64,000 nucleotides of DNA from Streptomyces sp. 1331.2. Lineage in GTDB: Bacteria > Actinomycetota > Actinomycetes > Streptomycetales > Streptomycetaceae. Shown one piece after another: positions 1-8,396 of the stretch; the first letter of the stretch is position 1; each line of letters starts with the position of its first letter. The notes below the pieces were generated by a model. It searched no databases. It had not been told where the DNA came from and saw nothing but the letters and a program-made list of their open reading frames with translations. The position numbers were made by a program, and so were the translations under genes. The stretch spans positions 2,731,001-2,795,000 of the forward strand of contig NZ_OBMJ01000001.1 of NCBI RefSeq assembly GCF_900199205.1, read 5' to 3'.

Positions 1-591
1 GCCGCGATCGGGATCGGCGCGCTGGTGCCGGCCGCCATCATGTCCATCGCCGCGGCCAACCTCTTCACCCGCAACGTCTACAAGGAGTGGCTCAAGCCCG
101 CCGCCACCCCCGCCGACGAGACCCGGATCGCCAAGCTGGTCTCGCTGCTGGTGAAGGTCGGCGCGCTGGTCTTCGTGCTCGGCATGGACAAGCAGGCCGC
201 GATCAACCTCCAGCTGCTGGGCGGCCTGTGGATCCTGCAGACCTTCGTGGCGATCGTCGGCGGCCTGTTCACCCGCTGGTTCCACCACTGGGCGCTGTTC
301 GCCGGCTGGGCGGCCGGCATGGTCTACGGAACCTGGACGGCGTACGGGATCTCCAGCAAGGCGACCAAGCACTTCGGCGGCAACGCGGCCGAGATCCCCG
401 GCATCGGCGAGATCGGCTACATCGGCCTGACCGCCTTCGCGCTGAACCTGATCATCGCGGTGGCGCTCACCCTGGTGCTGCGGGCGGTCAAGGCGCCCGA
501 CCTCCCGGACGAGACCAAGCCCTCCGACTACAGCGCCGACGCCGGCGACGACGAGCCGGAGAACGCGCCGGAGCCCGTAGCGGCGCACTGA
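1..591 (+). CDS. Sodium:solute symporter (MctP-like), C-terminal part
   Basis: The gene enters from outside the window; 196 C-terminal residues are visible. It looks like the end of a sodium:solute symporter (SSS family), closest in character to the actinobacterial monocarboxylate permease MctP, which imports small organic acids across the cytoplasmic membrane. Seen: the stretch PAAIMSIAAANLFTRN near the visible start, typical of SSS transporters, then about four hydrophobic segments with intervening loops, and an acidic hydrophilic tail rich in Asp, Glu and Pro. The stop is followed by a strong hairpin. The substrate is inferred from the family only, since the sodium-binding core lies outside the window. 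Confidence 0.8.
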   Translation, partial: AAIGIGALVPAAIMSIAAANLFTRNVYKEWLKPAATPADETRIAKLVSLLVKVGALVFVLGMDKQAAINLQLLGGLWILQTFVAIVGGLFTRWFHHWALFAGWAAGMVYGTWTAYGISSKATKHFGGNAAEIPGIGEIGYIGLTAFALNLIIAVALTLVLRAVKAPDLPDETKPSDYSADAGDDEPENAPEPVAAH

Positions 592-612
592 TTCGCGCCG
601 TACGCGCCCTGT

Positions 613-657
613 GATCGCGCCGCCTTCTCCGTGAACACTGGAGGAGGCGGCGCGATC
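613..657 (+). terminator. Rho-independent-type terminator after the symporter
   Basis: An 18-bp stem (613-630 with 640-657, one G-T wobble) closes a 9-nt loop. It starts 22 bases after the symporter stop and probably separates it from the phosphatase gene. There is no long U run, as is usual in this GC range. Confidence 0.75.
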
Positions 658-745
658 ATATGTATGAACAGGCGTGCACGCCGGGCAGCACCAGACCGGA
701 CCGGCAACCGGCCGGAACCTGATCGACCACGGGGAGCTCGCGGCC

Positions 746-1531
746 ATGGCAGAACTCGGCACCACCCTCAACGGCAAGCACCAGTCCACCCTGAACCCGC
801 TCGGCGCCAACGGCTCGGCGGCGGCCACCAGGCTGCCCTCGCTGCTGATCGCGACCCGGCACGGCGAGTCCACCGCCAACGTCGAGTTCCAGCTCGCCGA
901 GGCCACCGGCGCGCTCAGCGTCCCGATCAGCTGCCGCGACGCCGACATCCCGCTGTCGCGGCGCGGCCGCCGGCAGGCCCGGGCGCTCGGCCGCTGGTGG
1001 GCCGAACTGCCCGGTGTCGACCGCCCGCGCAGCGTCTGGTGCTCGCCGTACCTGCGCACCGCCGAGACCGCCAGAGTCGCGATCGCCCGGGCCGCCGGGC
1101 TCGGCGCCGTCCCCGCCTCGCTGCCCGTCCGCTACGACGAGCGGCTGCGCGACCGCGAGCTCGGCATCCTGGAGATGCTGCCCAGGGCCGCCATCGAGGC
1201 CAAGTACCCGGAGGAGGCGGCCCGGCGGCGCAAGATGGGCGAGCTCTACTACCGCCCGCCCGGCGGCGAGTCCTGGGCCGACGTCGCGCTGCGGGTGCGC
1301 AGCCTGCTGCGGGACGTCTGCGAGGAGGACGCCGGACGGCCCGTCCTGCTGGTCGCGCACGACTGCACGGTGCTCATGCTCCGCTACGCGCTGGACCGGC
1401 TCGACGAGGCGGAGCTCACCGCGCTCGGGCCGGTGCACAACTGTTCCACCAGCCTCTGGCGGACCCGGGACGGGCGGCTGCGCCCGGACGGCTGGAACGG
1501 CGTCGACCACCTGACGGCCGAAGTGGCCTGA
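746..1531 (+). CDS. Histidine phosphatase family protein
   Basis: A 261-aa cytosolic protein of the phosphoglycerate mutase-like histidine phosphatase superfamily. The family transfers phosphate from a substrate to an active-site histidine. The signature ATRHGEST lies near residues 36-43 (catalytic His about 39), a second conserved block CSPYLRTAET near residues 112-121 carries an Arg of the phosphate pocket, and VAHDCTVL near residue 202 supplies the second catalytic His. The ATG at 746 has GGGGAG nine bases upstream; an in-frame GTG at 674 would add 24 residues and cannot be excluded. The substrate is not predictable. The gene converges with the AraC-like regulator across a short tandem repeat. 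Confidence 0.85.
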   Translation: MAELGTTLNGKHQSTLNPLGANGSAAATRLPSLLIATRHGESTANVEFQLAEATGALSVPISCRDADIPLSRRGRRQARALGRWWAELPGVDRPRSVWCSPYLRTAETARVAIARAAGLGAVPASLPVRYDERLRDRELGILEMLPRAAIEAKYPEEAARRRKMGELYYRPPGGESWADVALRVRSLLRDVCEEDAGRPVLLVAHDCTVLMLRYALDRLDEAELTALGPVHNCSTSLWRTRDGRLRPDGWNGVDHLTAEVA

Positions 1532-1560
1532 CGGTCCGCCACATGTGCGGCGCCGGTCAG

Positions 1561-1616
1561 CTCAGGCACCGGTCAGCTCAGGCACCGGTCCGCTCAGGCA
1601 CCGGTCAGCTCAGGCC
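1561..1616. repeat. 16-bp tandem repeat between convergent genes
   Basis: The unit CTCAGGCACCGGTCAG occurs three times at 1561-1576, 1577-1592 (one base changed) and 1593-1608, with partial copies on both sides. The stop codon of the AraC-like regulator (1605-1607) lies inside the array, so its C-terminal residues are encoded by repeat DNA. Confidence 0.8.
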
Positions 1617-2555
1617 CGGGTCGGCGAAGCAGCGCCGGTACGCCAGCGGCGTGGTGCCCAGCCGCCGGCCGAAGTGGTGCCGCAGGGCGGCGGCGTTGCC
1701 GAAGCCGCAGCGGGCGGCGATCGCGTCCACCGACTCGGTGGTGGACTCCAGCAGCCGCTGGGCGAGCAGCACCCGCTGCCCGGTCAGCCAGCGGTGCGGG
1801 GTGGTGCCGGTCTCCTGCTGGAAGCGGCGGGCGAAGGTGCGCGGCGACATCAGCGCCCGGGCGGCCAGCTGCTCGACGGTGGCCTCCTCGTCCAGGTGGT
1901 GGCGCATCCAGTCGAGCAGCGGGGCCAGCGAGTCGCCCTCGGGCAGCGGCCGGTTCACGAACTGGGCCTGCCCGCCCTCCCGGTGCGGCGCGACCACCAT
2001 CCGCCGGGCGATCTCCCGGGCCACCTCGGCGCCCTGGACCTTGCGGACCAGGTGCAGGCAGGCGTCGATGCCGGCCGCCGTCCCGGCCGAGGTGATCACC
2101 GGGTCGTCGTCGACGTACAGCACGTCCTGCTCGACCGTGGTCAGCGGGAAGCGCGCGGCCAGCTGCTCGCTGTGCCGCCAGTGGGTCGCCGAGCGGCGGC
2201 CGTCCAGCAGCCCGGCGGCGCCCAGGACGAAGGCGCCGCTGCAGATGGACAGCACCCGGCCGCCGGCCGCCACCACCCCGCGCAGCGCCGCCAGCAGCGG
2301 CTCGGGGTACTCGCGCCGGATCGCCGCCGCGGTGACCACCGCGAGGTCGGCCCCGGCCAGCCGCTCGGGGCCGTACGGGACGTCGACGGCGAAGCCGGCG
2401 TGGGTGGCGTGCGGGCCCGGACGGGCGCCGGCGATCGCGAAGTCGTAGCCGGGCAGCCCTTCGGCGGTGCGGTCGAGGCCGAACACCTCGCAGGCCACGC
2501 CCAGTTCGAAGGGGTGGATCTCCTCCAGCACCACCGCGACCACGTTCTTCAGCAC
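1605..2555 (-). CDS. GlxA/FtrA-type AraC regulator with GATase1-like domain
   Basis: A 316-aa transcriptional regulator. Residues about 1-165 form a DJ-1/class I glutamine-amidotransferase-like domain (VVAVVLEEIHPFELG at the start, the elbow LSICSGAFVLGAAG with its Cys around residue 117), which in this family acts as a sensing or dimerisation domain rather than an enzyme. Residues about 215-312 carry the AraC double helix-turn-helix (MSPRTFARRFQQETGTTP, then the C-terminal RCGFGNAAALRHHF). The chosen start is GTG at 2555, because the frame upstream to 2792 is low-complexity and the homologous part begins at LKNVVAVV. The length fits the usual 315-330 residues. Ligand and targets are unknown. 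Confidence 0.82.
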   Translation of the reverse strand: MLKNVVAVVLEEIHPFELGVACEVFGLDRTAEGLPGYDFAIAGARPGPHATHAGFAVDVPYGPERLAGADLAVVTAAAIRREYPEPLLAALRGVVAAGGRVLSICSGAFVLGAAGLLDGRRSATHWRHSEQLAARFPLTTVEQDVLYVDDDPVITSAGTAAGIDACLHLVRKVQGAEVAREIARRMVVAPHREGGQAQFVNRPLPEGDSLAPLLDWMRHHLDEEATVEQLAARALMSPRTFARRFQQETGTTPHRWLTGQRVLLAQRLLESTTESVDAIAARCGFGNAAALRHHFGRRLGTTPLAYRRCFADPGLS

Positions 2556-2960
2556 GCCGTCCAGGATGCCCCGGGCGCCCGCTCCGGCGGAAGACGCCCG
2601 GTGGCAGGATTTCGAGGCAATCGGTCGTTCCTGCCGCTCGTGGGCGCCGGCCCGCCCGGCCAGAGTGGACGCCATGGACAGCGACATCCTTTCCGGAGCA
2701 CTCGCCCTGGCCGGAGCCGTCGGCGGCTTCGGCCTGCTCGGCGTGCTGATCGGCCGCGAGGTCTCCCGCGGCCCGGCGGCCGGGCGCGACAACTACCACC
2801 GCCCGGGCGGCTACCCGGCCGACCCCGGCCGACCCGAGCGGCTGCACGGCACCGTGCCCGCCGCACCGGCCGCACCGGCCGCGCCCGCCGCACCCACCGC
2901 CCTCGCGGCCCGTTCGACCCCGGATCTTCCCGCCGCGCCCGGCTCCGGCACACTGGCCGC

Positions 2961-3455
2961 ATGGACTACCTCATCCGCCAGGCCCTTCCGGAGGACCTCG
3001 AAGACGCCGGCCGCATCACCGTCGAGGCCTTCGTCGGCGGCGGCTTCACCTCGCCCGGGAGCAGCTACGTCGAGCACCTGCGCGACGCCGCCCGCCGGGC
3101 CCGGGAGGCCGAACTCCTGGTCGCGGTCGACCCGGTCACCGGGCGGGTCCTCGGCTGCGTGACCTTCGCCGTCGGCGGCACCGAGTGGGCGGACATCGCC
3201 ACCCCGCGCGAGGGCGAGATCCGCATGCTCGCCACCGCCGGGGCCTCCCGCGGCCGGGGCGTCGGCGAGGCGCTGGTGCGCGCCTCGCTCGCCCGCAGCC
3301 GCGAACTCGGCCTGGACGGCATGGCGTTCTCCACCCGCCCGGAGATGAAGGCCGCCCACCGGATCTACGAGCGGGTCGGCTTCCGGCGCACCCCCGAGCG
3401 GGACTGGGCGCCCTACCCGGGAATGGACCTGATGGTCTACACCCTGGCGTTCTGA
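2961..3455 (+). CDS. GNAT family N-acetyltransferase
   Basis: A 164-aa GCN5-related acetyltransferase, cytosolic, expected to move an acetyl group from acetyl-CoA to an amine. Seen: an N-terminal strand-helix YLIRQALPEDLEDAGRI, the central strand VLGCVTFAVGG, and the acetyl-CoA pyrophosphate-binding motif MLATAGASRGRGVGEAL near residues 92-108, with the R-G-x-G-x-G/A pattern intact. The C-terminal AHRIYERVGFRR block matches the family. The ATG at 2961 is the natural family start. Substrate unknown. Confidence 0.88.
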   Translation: MDYLIRQALPEDLEDAGRITVEAFVGGGFTSPGSSYVEHLRDAARRAREAELLVAVDPVTGRVLGCVTFAVGGTEWADIATPREGEIRMLATAGASRGRGVGEALVRASLARSRELGLDGMAFSTRPEMKAAHRIYERVGFRRTPERDWAPYPGMDLMVYTLAF

Positions 3456-3480
3456 GGACCCCGTCACCACCGGGCGCCCG

Positions 3481-5166
3481 TCACGGCTTCCTGTCGTACC
3501 CCGGCGCCACGTAGACGGTGTACCGGCCGTGCTCGCCGCTCTTCACCACGGTCGCCACCCGGTACCCGGCCGCCTTCAGCGTCGGCTGGATCGCCTTGTC
3601 GATGGCCGCGGTCTGGGTGAAGTCCAGCACCACGACCTTCCACTCGTGCGCCTGGATCCCGGCCTGGATCGCGGGCACCCCGTTCTGCATCTGGCCGGTG
3701 GCCGGGTCGCGGCGGAAGACCGCCACCAGGTCGTGCCACTGCTGCCAGTTGCTCTGCTTGCGCAGGTAGTACGCGGGCACGTTGTAGTTCTCGACCAGGT
3801 ACCGGTCCTCGCCCTTGACGACGTACGGCTCCAGCGCGGCGACGAACTCCTCCGAGTTCGACCACTCGCCGTACATCTCCCGGCCCTGCGCCGCGCCCAC
3901 CCAGGCCAGCGGCCCGACCACCAGGGCCGCGGCCGCCACCCCGGCCACCAGGTGCAACCGCCCCTTCAGCCACAGCACCACCCGGGCCAGCACCAGGCCC
4001 ACCACCATGCAGGAGAACCAGGCACCGAAGTCGACGTGCTTCTGCAGCGACAGCCAGGTGTGGATGCGGATCTGGTTCACCGGAGCGAGCAGACCGGCCG
4101 CCAGCAGCAGCAGCGCCAGCCAGAACTCGGGCCAGGCCGCCCCGCCGCGCCGGCGCGCCCGCACCAGCTGCGCCACCACCCCGACCAGCGCCACCACCAG
4201 CAGCGGGCCGACCCAGCGGGCCGCCTCCGAGGCCACGTACGAGTAAGCGTCATGGCCGGGGGCGCGCTTGAGCGTGGTGTGGTTGAAGCCGTTGACGTAG
4301 CGCTCGCCGGCCGCCAGCGCCGCCGCGCCGACCGCCACCACGAAGGTGAGCAGCACCAGCAGCCCGCGCCGCCAGGCCTCCCAGCTGCGCAGCGAGCCGC
4401 GCGGCCCGGCCAGCACCGCGATGCCCGCGACCACCGGCACCCAGAGCAGCGCGGCGTACTTGGTGGCGCCGGCCAGAGCCAGCAGCAGCCCGGAGGCGAC
4501 CAGGCTCGGGTAGCCGCCGCCGGTGGTCAGCCGCACCGCGAAGTACCCGGCCCAGGCGAGGATCGCCAGCGCCATCGCGTCGTAGGTGGCCAGGCCGCCC
4601 AGGAACTGGGTGGGGCCGAGCGCCACGAAGGCCGCCGCCGCGCCGAACGCCGCGAGCGAGCCGTACAGCCGCCGGGTCGCCAGGTGGACGGCCACGGTGG
4701 CGGAGAGCATGAACGCCAGGCTCAGCAGCCGGGCGCCGTTCAGCCCGCCGACGAAGTCCGCGACGGCCACCACCACCGGGTAGATCAGCGGGGAGCCGGA
4801 GAAGAAGGTCTCGTACGTGGACACCGGGGTGCCGTGCCGCAGGTGCGCGATCTCCTGGTAGCCGGCGTAGATGTAGGTGCCCTCGTCGATGAAGGCGGTG
4901 TTGCTGAGGATCAGGTGGTACGAGAGCGCGCCCTGCACCAGCAGCACGGCCAGCAGCGGCAGCCAGTCCGCGCGCAGCGCCGGGCGGGCCGGGTGCGGCA
5001 CCGGCAGCGGGCCGGGCCGGCGGCGGCGCCGGTCGGCCTGGTAGGGCTGTGCGGGCACCGCGGCCGTGCGGTCGCGCTCACCGAGGCCCACCCCGCCCCG
5101 CCGGGCCCCGCCCAGGACGGGCTTGCGGGTGGAGTGGGGCCGGATCCAGCGGCCGTCCGCGCTCAT
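3481..5166 (-). CDS. GT39-like polytopic membrane glycosyltransferase (paralogue 1)
   Basis: A 561-aa integral membrane protein with a basic N-terminal tail (about 65 residues) followed by about ten or more hydrophobic segments. The architecture is that of glycosyltransferase family 39/ArnT-like enzymes, which use a polyprenyl-phosphate sugar and act on the outer face of the membrane. The first loop after TM1 carries IDEGTYIYAG, whose Asp-Glu pair matches the catalytic acidic pair of the family; HLRHGTPV and ARLLSLAF follow. The C-terminal soluble part ends YTVYVAPG. It is clearly paralogous to the gene at 11113-12795 (shared HGTPV, GSP-x-x-YP, RLLSL, TRRL positions and similar tails). With the LamG and GH12 genes it forms the leftward arm of a polysaccharide locus. 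Donor and acceptor are unknown. Confidence 0.75.
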   Translation of the reverse strand: MSADGRWIRPHSTRKPVLGGARRGGVGLGERDRTAAVPAQPYQADRRRRRPGPLPVPHPARPALRADWLPLLAVLLVQGALSYHLILSNTAFIDEGTYIYAGYQEIAHLRHGTPVSTYETFFSGSPLIYPVVVAVADFVGGLNGARLLSLAFMLSATVAVHLATRRLYGSLAAFGAAAAFVALGPTQFLGGLATYDAMALAILAWAGYFAVRLTTGGGYPSLVASGLLLALAGATKYAALLWVPVVAGIAVLAGPRGSLRSWEAWRRGLLVLLTFVVAVGAAALAAGERYVNGFNHTTLKRAPGHDAYSYVASEAARWVGPLLVVALVGVVAQLVRARRRGGAAWPEFWLALLLLAAGLLAPVNQIRIHTWLSLQKHVDFGAWFSCMVVGLVLARVVLWLKGRLHLVAGVAAAALVVGPLAWVGAAQGREMYGEWSNSEEFVAALEPYVVKGEDRYLVENYNVPAYYLRKQSNWQQWHDLVAVFRRDPATGQMQNGVPAIQAGIQAHEWKVVVLDFTQTAAIDKAIQPTLKAAGYRVATVVKSGEHGRYTVYVAPGYDRKP

Positions 5167-5352
5167 CAGTACTGCTCCTCATCTGGGACTTCACGTCCGG
5201 ACGCGTCCTGGCGGACGCACGCTCCGGGGCGTGCTTCGGCCGCCGCCCCACACTGCCGGGGGCGGCGGCCGGAGGTTCGGGAGGGCCGGCCCCGGCCCCC
5301 GCACGGCTCAGTTCGACCGGGACCGGCCGGGCTCAGCCGCGTTCGGGCCGGC

Positions 5353-6729
5353 TCAGCCGCTGAGCCAGGCGCCCGTCGGCGGGACGGACGGCGGCGAGCT
5401 CGGGCCGGCCACGATCTTGACGATGTCGGCCTCGGGCAGCACCTGGCCCCAGGCCTGGATGTCGGCGACCGCGCCGTGCCAGGGGTCGGCCCACTGCGAG
5501 TTGGAGCTCAACCGCCCCACCTGCAGGGAGTTGGTGCCGCTGGGCTGCACCCCGGCCGACTTCGCCGAGGACTGCGGGGCGCCGTTGACGTACAGGGTGA
5601 GCTGGCCCGACGGGTCGTCGTACACGCCGGTCAGCAGCACCCACTGGTTGACCGTCGCGTCGCCCTTGGACCAGGCGATCGCCGAACCGCCGCCCGGCAC
5701 CTGGACCTTGAAGTACCACTGGTCGTGCCCGTTGTTGTTGGCCCGGCCCAGCGACCACGCGTAGTACGGGCCGTCGCCCTGGCTGACCGCGCTGCGGTTG
5801 CCGTTGGGCAGGTCGACCAGCACCCGCGCGGAGACGGTGAAGCTCTTGCTCACGTCGACGACCTGGGTGGTCGTCGAGGCGAAGGAGTCCTGGCCGCTGG
5901 GCAGCTTGAGGACCTGTCCGGAGAACCCGGCCATCGTCCCCGGCTTGGCGTCGGCGCCCAGGTTGAGCGCCGCCGGGCCGGTCTTGGCCGGCACGCTGCC
6001 GACGGTCGGCGGGCTGTCGATGCCCTTGACCGGCGGGGCGCTCGACGGGCTCGACGGGCCGGGCGAGCCGGGGGTCGTCGGGCTCGACGGGCCGCTGCTC
6101 TGGGTCGTCTTCTTGTCGTCCTTGGAGTGCTGGTAGAACCAGAAGCCCCCGCCGGCCGCGGCCAGCAGGACGACGGCGGTCGCCGCGCCGATCAGCTTGT
6201 TCCGGCGGCCGCGCTTGGCGGCCTTCTCGTTCTGCTCGGCCAGCGCCTCCCAGTCCGGCGTTCCGACCGGAGCGGTCGGGCCTGCCGGGCCGGTCGGGCC
6301 GGCGGGCGGCGGGAAGCCGCCCTGCTGCGGCCACGGCGGCGCGGGCTGCGCGGCCTGGGCCGGCTGCGGCACCGGCGGGAAGGCCTGCGGGCCGGCCGGC
6401 GGCTGCGGCACGAGCGGCTGCGGGCCGGGCTGCGGCTGCGCGGGCTGCTGGCCGGGCAGCGGCTGTATGCCCTGCGGCTGCGGGGCCACCGGCCCCGGCG
6501 GCACCGGCCCGGGCACCGGCGGCACCGGCTGCGGCGCCGGATACGGCGTCATCTGCTGGGGCTGCGCAGGCGCACCGGGCGGCGGCCCGTAGCCGGAGGC
6601 GGGGCCGAAGGCGCCGCTAGGGGACTGCGGAGGCACACCGGTGGCCGGAGCGGTCCCCCCGGCCGGTGCCTGCTGCGGTGGCGTGGGGGGCTGGCCCGGC
6701 TCGCCACTCGGTACCGGTCGATCGCTCAT
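5353..6729 (-). CDS. Membrane-anchored LamG (concanavalin A-like) protein
   Basis: A 458-aa predicted type II membrane protein. Residues 1 to about 165 are Pro/Gln/Gly-rich and disordered; a single membrane segment (LIGAATAVVLLAAAGGGFWF) follows a basic stretch KRGRRNK; then a Ser/Thr/Pro linker and a C-terminal LamG/laminin-type jelly roll of about 200 residues (VNQWVLLTGVYD, QLTLYVNGAP, and WHGAVADIQAWGQVL, the usual LamG end). Such domains bind glycans or proteins outside the cell. The start at 6729 is the ATG at which the proline-rich region begins; the frame is open further upstream but reads as non-coding. It sits between GT39-like and GH12 genes, which suggests a role in holding or sensing a surface polysaccharide. 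Confidence 0.8.
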   Translation of the reverse strand: MSDRPVPSGEPGQPPTPPQQAPAGGTAPATGVPPQSPSGAFGPASGYGPPPGAPAQPQQMTPYPAPQPVPPVPGPVPPGPVAPQPQGIQPLPGQQPAQPQPGPQPLVPQPPAGPQAFPPVPQPAQAAQPAPPWPQQGGFPPPAGPTGPAGPTAPVGTPDWEALAEQNEKAAKRGRRNKLIGAATAVVLLAAAGGGFWFYQHSKDDKKTTQSSGPSSPTTPGSPGPSSPSSAPPVKGIDSPPTVGSVPAKTGPAALNLGADAKPGTMAGFSGQVLKLPSGQDSFASTTTQVVDVSKSFTVSARVLVDLPNGNRSAVSQGDGPYYAWSLGRANNNGHDQWYFKVQVPGGGSAIAWSKGDATVNQWVLLTGVYDDPSGQLTLYVNGAPQSSAKSAGVQPSGTNSLQVGRLSSNSQWADPWHGAVADIQAWGQVLPEADIVKIVAGPSSPPSVPPTGAWLSG

Positions 6730-6895
6730 GGCCGGAATGCTAGGGCATCCGCCCCGGCACGCCCATGGGGGGTGCGCAGAGGAAACCGGGGCACGGCCGC
6801 CTGCCGCGCGGCCCGGTGCGCCGCCCGGCTCGGCGGCACGCGGCCCGCCGCACCACCACGCACACCACCCGTCCCGCAACCCGTCACGCGCCCCG

Positions 6896-8155
6896 TCACG
6901 CAACCCCGTTGTACGGCAGCTTCCAGCGCTGCGCGACCGTGTCCGCGCACGGCCGCAAGGTCACCGCCGTCCCGTCCGCGAGGGCGCCGCCCGCGGTGCC
7001 CAGGCACAGGCCCGAGTCCGGGTGCTTCAGCCGCTGCCCGGCGACCGGCGTCCAGCGCTGCGCGGAGCCGCCGGTGCACTCGGCCAGGGTCACCGCGCTG
7101 CGGTCGGCGGTCGGCGCCAGGCAGGCCGCGCCGCCGCGCAGCGAGCCGTCGTTGCCGACCGTCCAACCGGTGGAGACGCCCGGGTCGCCGCAGGAGCCGA
7201 CGGTCACCGGGGTGCCGGCGAGCCCGCCGCCGCCGTGCCGCAGGCAGATCCCGGGCGCCCCGGCCGGGACCTCGCCGGCCGGCAGGCCGATCCGGTTGTG
7301 GAAGGCGAAGGACTCGCTGCGCAGACCGGTGCCGCCGCTCCACACCTCGAAGCCCGCCTGCACCCGGCACAGGTAGGAGCCCTTGGGGACGTAGCCGCGG
7401 GCCATCGCGTCGGCGGTGAACAGCCGCAGGTCGAGGCCGCGGGTGGTGTGGGTCGGCGCGGTGCGGACGTAGCTGATCACGCTGTGCGGGCCGGTGATCG
7501 GCGCCTGGTAGACGTCGTAGTCGGCGTCGCCGAACTGCTGGGCGCCCGCCACCTTGTCGCCGGCCGGGCGCACGTTGTCGGTGGCGTCCAGCCAGACCAT
7601 CAGTTCGGCGCTGTCCCCCGGCAGGCAGTTGTCGGGGGTGGAGCCGTACCAGAGGTCGAAGGAGAGGTTGAAGGAGCCGCTCACCCTGCCGTTGGCGTCC
7701 CAGTCGGCGGTCGCGTCGCCGAGGGCGCTGACCGGTACGGGCAGTCCGCTCGCGCCGGGGGCGGTGGAGACGTTGGGGTAGGCGCCCGGGGCGAGCGGGT
7801 TCTTCGGGACGAAGTCGCGGATCCGGGACACCGTGAACCCGTTGTCCCCGACCGGGTCCACGCAGACCGTGCCCGCGGTGTTCCACGGGTTCGGTTCGAG
7901 GACCTTCGACCCGCCGTCCATGGCCAGCTTGGGGAACGGCTCCTGCACGGTCGAACACAGGCCCGGCACGGCCGCCGCCGTCGCCGTGGCGGCCGGTGGC
8001 TGCTCCACCGCCCCGACCTCGCCGCTGCAGCCGGCCAGCAGCGCTGCGACCGCGCCGAACGCGGACGCCGCCCGGAAGCCGCGCAGGCCCCGCCGGCCCT
8101 GCCGGTCCCTCAGGCCCCGTGCCGCGCGCCCGGCCGGCCCGTCCTCGATGATCAT
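6896..8155 (-). CDS. Lipoprotein with GH12-like glucanase and ricin-type lectin domains
   Basis: About 419 aa. After a basic N-terminus and hydrophobic stretch there is a lipobox ending LLAGC (Cys about 43), so it is probably a surface lipoprotein. Residues about 75-290 resemble glycoside hydrolase family 12 (beta-1,4-glucanases/xyloglucanases): SAELMVWL contains the expected nucleophile Glu and VQAGFEVWSGG the acid/base Glu. Residues about 300-419 form a ricin B-type beta-trefoil with repeated QRW-like blocks (AQRWTPV, AQRWKLP) and CLRHGG/CLAPT/CLGTAGG, giving carbohydrate binding. The ATG at 8155 has GGGGA six or so bases upstream. It is divergent from the GT2 gene. It may trim or bind the polymer made by the neighbouring synthase; that is inference. 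Confidence 0.78.
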   Translation of the reverse strand: MIIEDGPAGRAARGLRDRQGRRGLRGFRAASAFGAVAALLAGCSGEVGAVEQPPAATATAAAVPGLCSTVQEPFPKLAMDGGSKVLEPNPWNTAGTVCVDPVGDNGFTVSRIRDFVPKNPLAPGAYPNVSTAPGASGLPVPVSALGDATADWDANGRVSGSFNLSFDLWYGSTPDNCLPGDSAELMVWLDATDNVRPAGDKVAGAQQFGDADYDVYQAPITGPHSVISYVRTAPTHTTRGLDLRLFTADAMARGYVPKGSYLCRVQAGFEVWSGGTGLRSESFAFHNRIGLPAGEVPAGAPGICLRHGGGGLAGTPVTVGSCGDPGVSTGWTVGNDGSLRGGAACLAPTADRSAVTLAECTGGSAQRWTPVAGQRLKHPDSGLCLGTAGGALADGTAVTLRPCADTVAQRWKLPYNGVA

Positions 8156-8396
8156 CACTTTTCCCCGAACCGTCCTCAGCTGCTGGGCGGAAACCGTACA
8201 CAAGTGCTCCACCAGCACCCCCGTTCACATCACGATCGGAAATCGATATCGGTTCCGAAGAGCCGACGGAGGAGGGGGGAAGGGAACTCGATGTGACCGG
8301 TCCCGTACGATCCTGGCGTCCCCCCGCTGCCCGGCCGACAACGGCCACCGGGCGGGGACGGTTCAGACCCAATACGGTTTCGGGGGAGTAGAGCAC

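Noticed and set aside
1594..3470. Long high-GC frames on both strands across the regulator and acetyltransferase region
   Set aside because: They are shadows of the real genes: Arg/Pro/Gly-rich composition and no domain content.
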